DNA from: Streptomyces griseus subsp. griseus
GTDB taxonomy: Bacteria; Actinomycetota; Actinomycetes; Streptomycetales; Streptomycetaceae
NCBI RefSeq assembly: GCF_003610995.1
Contig: NZ_CP032543.1
Location: forward strand, 434,001 to 498,000
Reading direction: 5' to 3'
DNA length: 64,000 nucleotides
Shown piece by piece: positions 19,114-28,478 of the stretch. Below the pieces are notes generated by a model that saw nothing but the letters and a program-made list of their open reading frames with translations, ran no database searches and was not told the DNA's origin. Every line of letters begins with the position of its first letter. The stretch's first letter is position 1. The position numbers and the translations under genes are program-made.

Positions 19114-19917
19114 ATGCCGATCCATCAACCGCAGCAACGCTCCGACGCCGCACCGGGCGAGACCCTGGGCGTACAGCAGGCCGAGGCCGCGCTCGTGGAG
19201 CACTACCCGCGCCTGGTCCGGCTCGCCTATGTCGTGCTGCCGCCCGCGCTGGGCCGGCACCGCCGGGTCCTGGCCGCGCACGGCGCCGTGCAGCGGGCGC
19301 TGCCCGGGGCCGGGACCGCCCCGGACCGGATGCGCGTACCCGCCCAGTCCCGCCGCTCCCCGGAGGCGGCGGGGGCTCCTGCGAACGCTCCGTACGCGTG
19401 GATGCGGCTGCGGGTGCTGCGGACGGCCCTGGCGTACGAGCGCAGGCCCCGCTGGTGGCCCGGGCGGCTCCCGGCACCGGCCGCGCTGCGGCCGGTGCTG
19501 CCGGTGGTGTGGGGGCTGCGGCTCTTCCCCCGGGCCGGCGGCGTCGACGAACTGGCCCTGGACCGGGCCCTTTCGGGGGTGCCTGGCACCGTACGGGCCG
19601 CGTTCGCGCTCCAGTTGCTGGACGGGATGGCGGACTCCGGGGTGCGGGAGCTGCTGGCCGAGGCGGGGGCGGACGATCCGGCGGGGGCGGTGCGCCGGGC
19701 GGCCCGGCTGGGGAGGCCGGACCGGGCGGGGTCCCAAGTGCTGCTGCGGTCCGGGGAGTTCGACCCGTGCACCGTGCAGACCCGGCCGAGCGACCTGCTG
19801 CGGCGCCGGAACCGGATGCGGGCGGCGGCCCTCGCGGCGGCGCTCTGCGTGGTGGCGGGCACGCTCGCGGTCGCCGCCGAGAAGGGGTACGGGACGAGGC
19901 CCCGGGGGCGGGTGTGA
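19114..19917 (+). CDS. Hypothetical protein with sigma-factor-like N-terminus and C-terminal membrane helix
   Basis: A 267-residue protein whose N-terminal half (EAALVEHYPRLVRLAYVVLP, then AYAWMRL-type helices and DRALSGVPGTVRAAFALQLLDGM) resembles the region 2/region 4 organisation of ECF sigma factors without clear DNA-binding residues. One hydrophobic helix follows near residues 235-255, then the frame ends 12 residues later. The downstream frame starts inside a GTGA overlap and lacks a signal peptide. Adding one base at the GGGG run 19884-19887 fuses the two smoothly, so this is probably the cytoplasmic and membrane part of one protein. Confidence 0.72.
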   Translation: MPIHQPQQRSDAAPGETLGVQQAEAALVEHYPRLVRLAYVVLPPALGRHRRVLAAHGAVQRALPGAGTAPDRMRVPAQSRRSPEAAGAPANAPYAWMRLRVLRTALAYERRPRWWPGRLPAPAALRPVLPVVWGLRLFPRAGGVDELALDRALSGVPGTVRAAFALQLLDGMADSGVRELLAEAGADDPAGAVRRAARLGRPDRAGSQVLLRSGEFDPCTVQTRPSDLLRRRNRMRAAALAAALCVVAGTLAVAAEKGYGTRPRGRV

Positions 19918-21101
19918 CGGTCCCGGTCCTCGATCCGTCGGCCCTGCTGCGCACGGCGGCGGAGCAGTGGGCGGACACCTCACGGATCGACTTCACCGCC
20001 TGGCCCGTACGCGGTGACCGGAGGGACGACGCCGAGCTGCTGGGGCGCGCGCTGCGGGCCTGGTCCGAGCCGTCGGAGAACGTGCAGGTGTCGACCACGC
20101 CCGGCACGGTCGACGTGCCGCCCGCGCAGCCGCCCCGGCTGCTGTTCGCGGGTGAGGTGGACGGGGCGGCCGTGGTGCTGTTCCAGGACGGCGGGGTCCG
20201 GATCGTGCGGTACGCCGAGCCACTGGCGGGCGGTGGCGGGGCGGCGCTGGACTTCGCCCGGACCGACGACGCGGATGTGACCACGGCGGCGGCCGTGGTC
20301 GTGAGCCGCACGGGCGAGAGGGCGCGGTTCCTGCTCGCCCCCTGGATCTCCGAGACCACCACCCGTGACCTGCTCGCGCCGGACACGCCCGGACGGCCGC
20401 TGGAGGTGGGCCCGGACGGGATCACCGCCCCGGTGGGACGCCCGGCGGCGGGCGGTGCCTGTGACGCCTGGCCGGTGCTCCAGCTGCGGTCCTCCGAGCG
20501 CATCGTGGAGAAACACGCGTTCCTGGTGACCGACCTGGGTGACCTGGCCCCGGCCCATCTGACGTACACCCCGAAGCCGGGCGGTGGCGCACCCGCCCGG
20601 CAGCCGCGCGAGGCGACGGGCCCGGAGGCGCTGCTCGCCTGGGCGCGTACGGCGTGTTCCCTGCGGGCCCTGTCGGGCTCGGGGGTGCGGGCGGTCAACA
20701 ACTGGGCGTTCGCCGAGCAGCAGCTGCCCGAGGGCGAGGCGTCGGCCGAGTGGCTCTGCACCCGCGCCGACACCTGGCGCGGGCCCGGCCGGGTGCTGGT
20801 GCAGTTCCTCCAGCCCGCCGCCTCCCCCACCGCCCCGGCCGCGGTCGTCGCCGACCGGGACGACACCGCCCTGTGCAGCAGGTTCGGCCAGCACATCCTG
20901 GCGGGCACGCACTGGAAGGCCGCCTCCGGCCGGTGGTACGTCCTGGCGGCGGGCAGCCGGGCCGTCAACCGGATCGAGGCCGCCGGGCAGGTGAAGAGCA
21001 CGGCGGGCGGCCCGACGCTGGCGGTACGGGCGCCGCGCGACGCCTCCGTGCGGCTGACGGCCGGGCTGCGCGGGGGCGGGACGCTGGCGGCGGTGCGCTG
21101 A
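19914..21101 (+). CDS. Hypothetical protein, probable extracytoplasmic domain of the preceding gene
   Basis: A 395-residue soluble protein of unknown function (LLRTAAEQWADTSRIDFTAWP, then VDGAAVVLFQDGGVRIVRY). It contains several isolated cysteines, including CDAWPVLQL and SLRALSGSG contexts, which suggests an oxidising location, yet it has no signal peptide or membrane helix of its own. The GTG at 19914 overlaps the preceding stop as GTGA, which could be genuine translational coupling. The alternative, which I favour, is that an apparent 1-nt deletion at 19884-19887 splits one protein of about 660 residues with a cytoplasmic helical part, one membrane helix and this outer domain. Confidence 0.72.
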   Translation: MTVPVLDPSALLRTAAEQWADTSRIDFTAWPVRGDRRDDAELLGRALRAWSEPSENVQVSTTPGTVDVPPAQPPRLLFAGEVDGAAVVLFQDGGVRIVRYAEPLAGGGGAALDFARTDDADVTTAAAVVVSRTGERARFLLAPWISETTTRDLLAPDTPGRPLEVGPDGITAPVGRPAAGGACDAWPVLQLRSSERIVEKHAFLVTDLGDLAPAHLTYTPKPGGGAPARQPREATGPEALLAWARTACSLRALSGSGVRAVNNWAFAEQQLPEGEASAEWLCTRADTWRGPGRVLVQFLQPAASPTAPAAVVADRDDTALCSRFGQHILAGTHWKAASGRWYVLAAGSRAVNRIEAAGQVKSTAGGPTLAVRAPRDASVRLTAGLRGGGTLAAVR

Positions 21102-21177
21102 CCGCCGGCAACGCGCGCTCCGCCGTACGGAGTCCTCGTCCCGGCCTCGTACGCGATCGGGTGCGAGACTCGGACAG

Positions 21178-22752
21178 GTGACGGATCATCCTGAAGAACC
21201 CGGCGTACGTGAAGTCCCCGACGAGACCCGGCTGCGCTGCCTGGTCACCGGCGCCACCGGCTACATCGGCGGCAGACTGGTGCCCGCCCTCCTCGACGCC
21301 GGCCACCGGGTCCGCGCGCTGGCCCGGACGCCGCAGAAGCTGCGCGACTACCCCTGGGCGGACCGGGTGGAGGTGGTGCGCGGCGATGTCACCGACGCCG
21401 ACTCGCTGACGGAGGCGATGCGGGACGTCGACGTGGCGTACTACCTCGTGCACGCGCTCGGCTCCGGCAAGGAATTCGAGGAGACCGACCGCCTGGCCGC
21501 CCGGAACTTCGGCGAGAAGGCGCGCGCTGCCGGGGTGCGGCGGATCGTCTACCTGGGCGGGCTGACGCCCGAGGGGGTGCCGGAGAAGGAGCTGTCGCCG
21601 CATCTGCGGTCGCGGGCCGAGGTGGGGCGGATCCTGCTGGACTCCGGGGTGCCGGCGGCGGTGCTGCGGGCGGCGATCGTGATCGGTTCGGGGTCGGCCT
21701 CGTTCGAGATGCTGCGCTATCTGACCGAGCGGCTGCCGGTGATGGTGACGCCGAGCTGGGTCTCCACCCGGATCCAGCCCATCGCCGTTCGGGATGTGAT
21801 CCGGTATCTGGTGGGCAGCGCCACCCTGCCGTCCGAGGTGAACCGGAGCTTCGACATCGGCGGCCCGGACATCATGACGTACCGGGAGATGATGCAGGGC
21901 TACGCCCGGGTGGCGGGGCTGCCGCGGCGGGTGATCGTGCCGGTCCCGGTCCTCACCCCGACGCTCTCCAGCCACTGGATCGGGCTGGTCACCCCGGTCC
22001 CCCGGTCGATCGCCCGGCCGCTCGCGGAGTCGCTGCGCCACGAGGTGGTCTGCCGGGAGCACGACATCGTGCGGTACGTCCCCGATCCGCCGGAGGGGCC
22101 GATCGGCTTCGACCGGGCCCTCGGGCTCGCCCTCCAGCGGATCAAGGACGCCCAGGTGGTGACCCGCTGGTCCTCCGCCTCGCTGCCGGGTGCGCCGAGC
22201 GACCCGCTGCCCACCGACCCGGACTGGTCGGGCGGCAGCCTCTACCGGGACGAGCGGGAACTGGCGGTGCCGGTGGACCGGGCGGACCTGTGGCGGGTGA
22301 TCGAGGGCATCGGCGGCGAGAACGGCTGGTACTCCTTCCCGCTCGCGTGGGCGGTGCGCGGCTGGATCGACCGGATCGTCGGCGGGGTCGGGCTGCGGCG
22401 GGGGCGGCGGGACGCGCACCGGCTGCGGGTCGGGGACTCGCTGGACTTCTGGCGGGTGGAGGAGATCGTGCCGGGTGAGCTGCTGCGGCTGCGGGCGGAG
22501 ATGCGGCTGCCGGGCGCGGCCTGGCTGGAACTGTCGGTGACCACCGACGACCAGGGGCGCACGCTCTACCGCCAGCGCGCCCTGTACCACCCCCAAGGGC
22601 TGCTCGGCCATGCGTACTGGTGGGGCGTGTCGCCCTTCCACGCGGTGGTGTTCGGCGGGATGGCCCGCAACATCGCCGAGGCCGCCAGGACCGCCGCCAC
22701 GGCGCGGAAGGAGGGCCGGGAACCGGTGGCCGGCAATGGTACAGACAACTGA
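21178..22752 (+). CDS. NAD(P)H-binding SDR protein with DUF2867 C-terminal domain
   Basis: A 524-residue protein. Residues about 15-310 form an atypical extended SDR domain with the Rossmann motif GATGYIGG and the region LVHALGSGKEFEETD. Residues about 345-500 match DUF2867 (SLYRDERELAVPV, then GENGWYSFPLAW and DFWRVEEIVPG). In several bacteria this pairing is annotated as a possible sugar-nucleotide or quinone-binding oxidoreductase, but no reaction is established. The start is GTG at 21178. The next gene, an SRPBCC protein, follows after 58 nt on the same strand. Confidence 0.87.
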   Translation: MTDHPEEPGVREVPDETRLRCLVTGATGYIGGRLVPALLDAGHRVRALARTPQKLRDYPWADRVEVVRGDVTDADSLTEAMRDVDVAYYLVHALGSGKEFEETDRLAARNFGEKARAAGVRRIVYLGGLTPEGVPEKELSPHLRSRAEVGRILLDSGVPAAVLRAAIVIGSGSASFEMLRYLTERLPVMVTPSWVSTRIQPIAVRDVIRYLVGSATLPSEVNRSFDIGGPDIMTYREMMQGYARVAGLPRRVIVPVPVLTPTLSSHWIGLVTPVPRSIARPLAESLRHEVVCREHDIVRYVPDPPEGPIGFDRALGLALQRIKDAQVVTRWSSASLPGAPSDPLPTDPDWSGGSLYRDERELAVPVDRADLWRVIEGIGGENGWYSFPLAWAVRGWIDRIVGGVGLRRGRRDAHRLRVGDSLDFWRVEEIVPGELLRLRAEMRLPGAAWLELSVTTDDQGRTLYRQRALYHPQGLLGHAYWWGVSPFHAVVFGGMARNIAEAARTAATARKEGREPVAGNGTDN

Positions 22753-22810
22753 CCCGCCGGCCGCTATGGTGTGCCTCCCCATGAGCGCAGACCGCCGGGA
22801 GGTGCACAGG

Positions 22811-23290
22811 ATGGCACGCCGACTCCGTACCGTAGGACTGGAGTTCACCGACTCGGCGCCGATACGTCTGGTGTTCGCCGCCGAGGTGTCCGCGCCCCCG
22901 GACGTGGTCTACCGGGCGCTCGCCGAGGACGTCGCCTCCTGGCCCTCCTGGTTCACCGCCGTCACCCGGGCCACGCCCACCGACGGGGGCGCGGGCCGGG
23001 AGGTGCGGCTGCGCGGCGGGGTCCGGTTCCGCGAGACGATCGTGGCCGCCGAGCCGGGCGAGCGGTACGCCTACCGGGTCGACGAGACCAACGCGCCGGG
23101 GCTGCGGGCCCTGGTGGAGGAGTGGCGGCTCACCGCGGACGGGCCCGGGACCCGGGTGCAGTGGACCTTCGCCGCCGACGGGACGGGCCCGTTCCGCTCG
23201 GTGCTGGGGGTGGCGCGCCTCGGGATGGGCCGGTCCTTCCGGGACGCGGTGCGCCGGCTCGACGGACGGCTCACCGCACCGGCGACCTGA
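22811..23290 (+). CDS. SRPBCC family protein (polyketide cyclase/dehydrase-like)
   Basis: A 159-residue SRPBCC protein. The segment VFAAEVSAPPDVVYRALAED is the typical N-terminal strand and helix, WPSWFTAVTRATP follows, and the long C-terminal helix contains GMGRSFRDAVRRLDG. The ATG at 22811 is chosen because GGAGG lies 7 nt upstream. The protein is soluble; ligand and reaction are unknown. It follows the SDR/DUF2867 gene closely enough for co-transcription and converges with the PLP enzyme gene 14 nt downstream. Confidence 0.83.
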   Translation: MARRLRTVGLEFTDSAPIRLVFAAEVSAPPDVVYRALAEDVASWPSWFTAVTRATPTDGGAGREVRLRGGVRFRETIVAAEPGERYAYRVDETNAPGLRALVEEWRLTADGPGTRVQWTFAADGTGPFRSVLGVARLGMGRSFRDAVRRLDGRLTAPAT

Positions 23291-23303
23291 GCGCCCCCGG
23301 GTC

Positions 23304-24449
23304 TCAGCCGGTCAGGGTCCCGGTGGCGAGGAAGTTCTCGATCGCCGCGGTGTACGGGGCGATGTCCAGCCCCTGCTCCTCCAGCCAGGAGTCGGAGTAG
23401 TACTTGTCCAGGTAGCGGTCGCCCGGGTCGCACAGCAGCGTGACGACGCTGCCCCTCTCCCCCTGCTCCACCATCTCGGCGATCAGTTTGAGGGCGCTCC
23501 ACAGGCCGGTGCCCGTGGAGCCGCCCGCCTTGCGGCCGATGGCCCGCTCCAGCGCCCGTACGGCGGCGACGCTCGCCGCGTCGGGCACCTTCATCATCCG
23601 GTCGATGGCACCGGGCACGAAGCTGGGCTCCATACGGGGGCGGCCGATGCCCTCGATCCGGGAGCCGCAGTCGCTGCTCGCGTGCGGGTCGTTCCGGGTC
23701 CAGCCGTCGAAGAAACAGGAGTTCTCCGGGTCGGGTACACAGACCCGGGTGTCGTGCTGGAGGTAGTGCACATAGCGGGCGATGGTGGCCGAGGTGCCGC
23801 CGGTGCCCGCGGTGGCGACGATCCAGGTGGGTTCGGGGTACCGCTCCAGCTTGAGCTGCTGGTAGATCGACTCGGCGATGTTGTTGTTGCCGCGCCAGTC
23901 GGTGGCCCGCTCGGCGTAGGTGAACTGGTCCATGTAGTGGCCGCCGGTCGCGGCGGCCAGGGACGCGGACTCCTCGTACATCTTGCGGGAGTCGTCGACG
24001 AAGTGGCACTGCCCGCCGTGGAATTCGATGAGCCGGCACTTCTCCGGGCTGGTGGTGCGGGGCATCACGGCGATGAACGGCACGCCGATCAGCTTGGCGA
24101 AGTACGCCTCCGAGACGGCGGTCGACCCGCTGGACGCCTCGATGACCGGCTTGCCCGGCCGGATCCAGCCGTTGCAGAGCCCGTAGAGGAAGAGCGAGCG
24201 GGCGAGCCGGTGCTTGAGGCTGCCGGTGGGGTGCGTCGACTCGTCCTTGAGGTAGAGGTCGATGCCCCACTCCTCGGGCAGCGGGAAGCGCAGCAGGTGG
24301 GTGTCGGCCGAGCGGTTGGCGTCGGCCTGGACCTTGCGGACGGCCTCCTTCAGCCAGGCCCGGTACTCCGGGTCGCTGCGGTCGACGTCCACCGTCCCCA
24401 TGTCCGCCCCGGTGGCCCCGCGGTCACGTCCCAGCTCTTCGGTGTCCAT
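23304..24449 (-). CDS. cds1: PLP-dependent cysteine synthase-family enzyme, Cds1-like L-cysteine desulfhydrase
   Basis: A 381-residue fold-type II PLP enzyme. The PLP lysine lies in [10 protein letters not shown], the phosphate-binding Ser/Thr-rich loop is [10 protein letters not shown], and the glycine-rich loop is TAGTGGTSA. The N-terminal pattern [19 protein letters not shown] and the internal [17 protein letters not shown] are hallmarks of the actinobacterial Cds1 group, whose mycobacterial member degrades L-cysteine to pyruvate, ammonia and H2S. The ATG is complementary to 24447-24449. It is divergent from the small gene at 24679. Enzyme family is well supported; the exact reaction is by homology. 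Confidence 0.87.
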   Translation of the reverse strand: MDTEELGRDRGATGADMGTVDVDRSDPEYRAWLKEAVRKVQADANRSADTHLLRFPLPEEWGIDLYLKDESTHPTGSLKHRLARSLFLYGLCNGWIRPGKPVIEASSGSTAVSEAYFAKLIGVPFIAVMPRTTSPEKCRLIEFHGGQCHFVDDSRKMYEESASLAAATGGHYMDQFTYAERATDWRGNNNIAESIYQQLKLERYPEPTWIVATAGTGGTSATIARYVHYLQHDTRVCVPDPENSCFFDGWTRNDPHASSDCGSRIEGIGRPRMEPSFVPGAIDRMMKVPDAASVAAVRALERAIGRKAGGSTGTGLWSALKLIAEMVEQGERGSVVTLLCDPGDRYLDKYYSDSWLEEQGLDIAPYTAAIENFLATGTLTG

Positions 24450-24678
24450 CGGCGTGCTCCTTGTTCGTCCGCTGTTCCGCGGCGCTCGTCCGCCCGGTGC
24501 TCCTGCCTCCACGATATGCCCCCGACCTGCACAAACGTTGACTTTGATGGTCCATAGCCCTGCCTTTGAGCAGGGCTGCCGGGGGCAGTTGGGGCGCGCG
24601 GTGCGAGCAGCGCGGGGCGGACTCCCGTGCCCTCTGGCGGTCGGCGGCGCGGCCGGGCACACTGCAACAGGAGAAGTG

Positions 24679-25020
24679 GTGACGAAGGGGGGCGAAGCCG
24701 CGATGGCGGACGCCGAGTTCAGTGCGTCGGGGGTCAGGATCGAGAGGTTCACCCGGTCGCTGACCAGGGCCGGTCAGGTGGTCGTCAAGGACGGCCGGCT
24801 GTCCCTGCTGATGAGTAACGGGCGGGAGATCGACAGCGCCCCGGTGACCACCGTAAGCGCGGGCAAACGGTGGTTCTTCGCGGCGGATTCGGCCATCGCC
24901 CGGGTGAACGGCGTGCGCTACCGGTTGACGATGGGGCAGCGCAACCGCAGACGCGACGGGGCGGCTCCGCTGCGCCGCTTCCTGGAGGCGCTGCGGAGCG
25001 CGGGAGGCCGTCGGGACTGA
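24679..25020 (+). CDS. Small basic hypothetical protein
   Basis: A 113-residue protein ([37 protein letters not shown]) rich in short beta strands and basic at the C-terminus ([20 protein letters not shown]). I do not recognise the family. AGGAG six nt before GTG 24679 decides the start; ATG 24703 is an alternative. There is no signal peptide or membrane helix. A strong hairpin 3 nt after the stop probably ends its transcript. Confidence 0.75.
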   Translation: MTKGGEAAMADAEFSASGVRIERFTRSLTRAGQVVVKDGRLSLLMSNGREIDSAPVTTVSAGKRWFFAADSAIARVNGVRYRLTMGQRNRRRDGAAPLRRFLEALRSAGGRRD

Positions 25021-25022
25021 GC

Positions 25023-25044
25023 GCCCGGGGCCGCTCCCCCGGGC
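25023..25044 (+). terminator. Hairpin terminator after the small basic gene
   Basis: GCCCGGGG (25023-25030) and CCCCGGGC (25037-25044) form a perfect 8-bp stem with a 6-nt loop directly behind the stop at 25020. There is no T-tract, as is usual for Streptomyces. Confidence 0.55.
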
Positions 25045-25275
25045 ACCGCGCGTGGCTGCGCGAGTTGCGGAGCCGCACGGGCTGGGCCACGCTGGACCCA
25101 CGTCACTGAAGGTGCATCATCGGTGACAGAGCGATCCGCCCCTGCGGGACACCGTGGGACCGGATCGTGCGACACGAGCAGACACGACAAGAGCAGAGCG
25201 GATCCGGCAGTCAGTCGTCCGCCGGCTCCGCTCGTCCGTCTTCTTCTTCCGGACCTATTTCGGGGAGTCGCAGCC

Positions 25276-25794
25276 GTGATCAGCGAGCCAAGCAGGCACT
25301 GCACGGTGGAGCTCCAAGCCCTGCCGTCGCGGATCGGTCAGGTCCGCAGAATCATCTCGGCGCAACTGCGCTACTGGCATCTCGATCCTCTGATCGACCA
25401 GGCAGCCCTGGGCGTCACCGAACTCCTGACCAATGTGCACCGGCACGCGCAGCCGGACAAGTCATGCACCGTCGACATCGAGTTGCTGCTCGACCGGTTG
25501 ACGGTCTCCGTCCACGACCACGACCCCCGTGTCCCCACGGTGAACGAGGCGGACTCCTTCGCCACCTCGGGCCGGGGTCTGGCCCTGATCGCCGCGGTCA
25601 GCGAGAGCTGGGGCGTACGGCCGAGCGGCGCGGCCGGAAAGGCCGTCTGGTTCACCTTGCCGGCGACCTGCGAGACCTCGACCCTGCCGCCGCTCGCGGT
25701 CTACGGGTCGACTACGGACGGCCCGTTCGGGTCCGTCCCCATCACCCCCGAGGCCGTCGCGGCGGCCCCTGCCCGGTCGGCCGTCGTCGGCTGA
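25276..25794 (+). CDS. Anti-sigma-factor-type ATP-binding protein (HATPase_c, RsbW-like)
   Basis: A 172-residue protein with a GHKL/HATPase_c ATP-binding domain: N-box-like ALGVTELLTNVHRHA near residue 50, D-rich loop VHDHDPRVP, and the G-box SGRGLALIAAVSESWGV near residue 100. Streptomyces carries many such RsbW/SpoIIAB-like kinases that act as anti-sigma factors or modulators of developmental regulators. The GTG at 25276 starts the conserved VISEPSRHCTVELQ block and has GGGGAG upstream; the frame is open further upstream. No partner sigma factor or antagonist is adjacent. Confidence 0.85.
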   Translation: MISEPSRHCTVELQALPSRIGQVRRIISAQLRYWHLDPLIDQAALGVTELLTNVHRHAQPDKSCTVDIELLLDRLTVSVHDHDPRVPTVNEADSFATSGRGLALIAAVSESWGVRPSGAAGKAVWFTLPATCETSTLPPLAVYGSTTDGPFGSVPITPEAVAAAPARSAVVG

Positions 25795-25852
25795 GGTGAG
25801 GGACCTGGGTGCGGCGGTGAGGTGAGCGTGGTGCCGCGCCGCCGCACCCGGT

Positions 25853-27067
25853 TCAGGCGAGGACGGCGAGCGGGTCGTCGAGGACCGGCTGCCAGGCCAG
25901 TTCGGCGGCGCCGACCAGGCTGTTGTGGGTCAGCGTGCAGGACAGGATCGGCACGCTGCCGCTGCGGCCCCAGAGACTGCGGTCGGCGACGACGGCCCGC
26001 AGCCGCTCCGGGTCCGCCTCCAGCAGGTCGCGGTGGAGGCCGCCGAGGATGATCCGGTCCGGGTTGAGGATGTTGACGAGCCCGGCGAGGCCCAGCCCCA
26101 GGCGGTCGATGAGCGCCTCGGCCGCGTTGCGTACGTCGGCGTCCCCGTACTCCGTGCGCAGCAGGTCGCCCGCCTGCTTGAGGAGCGACTCCTCCGGGCC
26201 CGGGTCGCGGCGCGCGGTGGTGAGGAAGGCGAGCGGGTCGGTCTCCACGTCGAGGCAGCCGCGTCCACCGCAGTGGCAGGGGCGCCCCTCGGGGTTCACG
26301 GTGAGATGGCCGACCTCCAGCGCGAGCCCCGAACTCCCGCTGTGAAGACGGCCGTCGAGGACCAGGGCCCCGCCGACGCCCCGGTGGCCGGTGGCGACGC
26401 AGAGGAGATGCTGGGCGCCGCGTCCGGCCCCGTGCCGGTGCTCGGCGAGCGCGGTGAGGTTGACGTCGTTGCCGGTGAAGGCGGGGCCCGTGATGCCCGC
26501 GTCCCGTACGCAGGCGGCGAAGATGTCCCGGACCGGCGAGCCCGCGGGCCAGGCGAGGTGCAGCGGGTTGAGGGCGGTGCCCTCGGGTTCGGCGACCGCC
26601 GAGGGGACGGCGAGCCCGGCGCCGACGCAGCGCAGCCCGCTCTCGCGGAGCAGCTCCGCCCCTGCGGCCACGACCTCGCCGAGTACCTGGGCGGGGTCGG
26701 CCATCACGGCGACGCAGCCGGGTGCCGTGGCGACGATCCGGCCGCCGAGCCCGACGAGGGCGGCCCGGAAGCCGTCGGCGTGGACCTGGGCGGCGAGGAC
26801 GACCGGGCCGGCCTCCAGGACGGAGAGCCGGTGCGAGGGGCGGCCCTGCGAGCCAGCCGCGGAACCGGGGCTGGAGTCGACCCGGATCAGCCCCAGCGCC
26901 TCCAGCTCGGCGGCGACCGCCCCGGCGGTGGCCCGGGTGACGCCCAGCTCGGAGGTGAGGACGGCGCGTGTGGGGGCACGCCCGGTGTGGACCAGCTCCA
27001 GGGCGGGTCCGAGCGCGCTGCGGCCCCTCTCCAGCTTCGTCCGGGTGGTGGTCGCCTTGCCGTTCAT
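25853..27067 (-). CDS. ROK family transcriptional regulator
   Basis: A 404-residue ROK repressor. The N-terminal winged helix (residues about 15-75, PTRAVLTSELGVTRATAGAVAAEL) precedes a sugar-kinase-like ROK domain with the zinc-binding motif CHCGGRGCLD near residue 265 and EVGHLTVNPEGRP before it. ROK regulators bind DNA and are released by a sugar or sugar phosphate. The ATG at 27067 is the only start giving the usual N-terminus. It is divergent from an MFS transporter, and a perfect inverted repeat at the transporter start is its most likely operator. Confidence 0.9.
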   Translation of the reverse strand: MNGKATTTRTKLERGRSALGPALELVHTGRAPTRAVLTSELGVTRATAGAVAAELEALGLIRVDSSPGSAAGSQGRPSHRLSVLEAGPVVLAAQVHADGFRAALVGLGGRIVATAPGCVAVMADPAQVLGEVVAAGAELLRESGLRCVGAGLAVPSAVAEPEGTALNPLHLAWPAGSPVRDIFAACVRDAGITGPAFTGNDVNLTALAEHRHGAGRGAQHLLCVATGHRGVGGALVLDGRLHSGSSGLALEVGHLTVNPEGRPCHCGGRGCLDVETDPLAFLTTARRDPGPEESLLKQAGDLLRTEYGDADVRNAAEALIDRLGLGLAGLVNILNPDRIILGGLHRDLLEADPERLRAVVADRSLWGRSGSVPILSCTLTHNSLVGAAELAWQPVLDDPLAVLA

Positions 27068-27176
27068 GAGGGCGAGTCTCCCATGATCCGGGGGTGGCCC
27101 GGACGCGGAAGGAGCCCGCCGGGGGATGGGTTGCCGGGGACTCCGGGACGGGTGGCACACGCCTCCGTCAGCTCTG

Positions 27177-27232
27177 TTGCGTCCGGCGTCCGCCCACCCC
27201 TATGCTGAGTTTGTGCCGCAACTAAACAAACT
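27177..27232 (+). promoter_or_regulatory. Promoter of MFS gene with overlapping inverted-repeat operator
   Basis: TTGCGT (27177-27182) and TATGCT (27201-27206) are spaced 18 bp, and the -10 ends 6 nt before GTG 27213, which predicts a leaderless mRNA. The perfect inverted repeat AGTTTGT (27208-27214) / ACAAACT (27226-27232) with an 11-nt spacer covers the start codon. Occupation by the divergent ROK protein would block initiation directly. Confidence 0.6.
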
Positions 27233-28439
27233 GCGGACGGCCCTACCGGGGGGACCTGGCGGAGACACCGCCCCACCCTCGTCGGCCCGCCTCCGTACCG
27301 CGCTGACCGTGTTCTTCGCCCTCGACGGCTTCCTCTTCGCCGGCTGGGTGGTCCGTATCCCGGCCATCAAGCAGCAGACCGGCGCCTCCGCCTCCACCCT
27401 CGGCCTCGCCCTGCTCGGCGTCTCCGCGGGCGCCGTGATCACCATGATGCTCACCGGTCGCCTCTGCCGCCGCTACGGCAGCCACGCCGTGACCGTGGCC
27501 TGCGGGGTGCTGCTCCCGCTGAGCATCGCCCTGCCCGCGCAGACCCATTCGGCACTCTCGCTCGGCCTCGTCCTGCTCGTCTTCGGAGCGGCGTACGGCG
27601 GCATGAACGTGGCGATGAACAGCGCGGCCGTCGACCTGGTCGCCCAGCTCCGCCGGCCGGTGATGCCGAGCTTCCACGCGGCGTTCAGCCTCGGCGGCAT
27701 GGTCGGCGCCGGACTCGGGGGGCTGGTCGCGGGCGGCCTCTCCGCCTCGGCACACCTGTTCCTGCTGGCCGGAATCGGCCTGCTCGTCACCGCGTTGGCG
27801 GGGCCCGCACTGCTGCGCCACCGCCCGGCCCGTCCGGCACCCGAGCCGCACGCACCTCAGCCTCGGCCCCAGCCCCAGCGGAAGCTCGACCCGCGAGCCC
27901 GCCGGATCGTCCTGCTCTTCGGCGTGATCGCCCTGTGCACGGCGTACGGGGAAGGGGCACTGGCCGACTGGGGGGCGCTCCACCTGGAGCAGGACCTGGA
28001 CGCCCACCCCGGAATCGCCGCCGCCGGATACGCGCTGTTCGCCCTGACGATGACCATCGGCAGGCTCACCGGGACGATGCTCCTGGAACGGCTCGGCCAG
28101 ACCCGCACCCTGGTCCTCGGCGGTGCCGTCGCCGCGGCCGGGATGCTGCTGGGCTCGCTGGCCCCGACCGTCTGGCTCGCGCTGGCCGGATTCGCGGTCA
28201 CCGGCCTCGGGCTGGCCAACATCTTCCCGGTCGCCGTGGGCCGGGCGGGCGAACTGGCCGGACCGAGCGGGGTGGCCGCCGCCTCGACGCTGGGCTACGG
28301 GGGCATGCTGCTGGGCCCGCCCGCGATCGGCTTCCTGGCCGACGGGTTCTCGCTGCCGGTCGCGCTGACCACGGTGGCCCTGCTGGCCGCCGGGGCCTCC
28401 GTCCTCGGGTACGGGGCCCGCAACGCGACGCACGCCTGA
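27213..28439 (+). CDS. MFS transporter
   Basis: A 408-residue major facilitator with a short basic N-terminus and hydrophobic segments compatible with 12 helices. TGRLCRRYGSHAVT lies in the loop after helix 2 and GRLTGTMLLERLGQTR in the equivalent second-half loop; the central loop is Pro-rich (residues about 210-230). The closest pattern is the FucP/YbjJ-like group, often linked to sugar or antibiotic export, but the substrate is unknown. GTG 27213 fits the leaderless promoter. The divergent ROK regulator suggests control by a sugar signal. Confidence 0.88.
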   Translation: MPQLNKLRTALPGGPGGDTAPPSSARLRTALTVFFALDGFLFAGWVVRIPAIKQQTGASASTLGLALLGVSAGAVITMMLTGRLCRRYGSHAVTVACGVLLPLSIALPAQTHSALSLGLVLLVFGAAYGGMNVAMNSAAVDLVAQLRRPVMPSFHAAFSLGGMVGAGLGGLVAGGLSASAHLFLLAGIGLLVTALAGPALLRHRPARPAPEPHAPQPRPQPQRKLDPRARRIVLLFGVIALCTAYGEGALADWGALHLEQDLDAHPGIAAAGYALFALTMTIGRLTGTMLLERLGQTRTLVLGGAVAAAGMLLGSLAPTVWLALAGFAVTGLGLANIFPVAVGRAGELAGPSGVAAASTLGYGGMLLGPPAIGFLADGFSLPVALTTVALLAAGASVLGYGARNATHA

Positions 28440-28478
28440 ACGGAGGCCGGGTTCCCGCCCCCTGGCACAATCCCGGCC

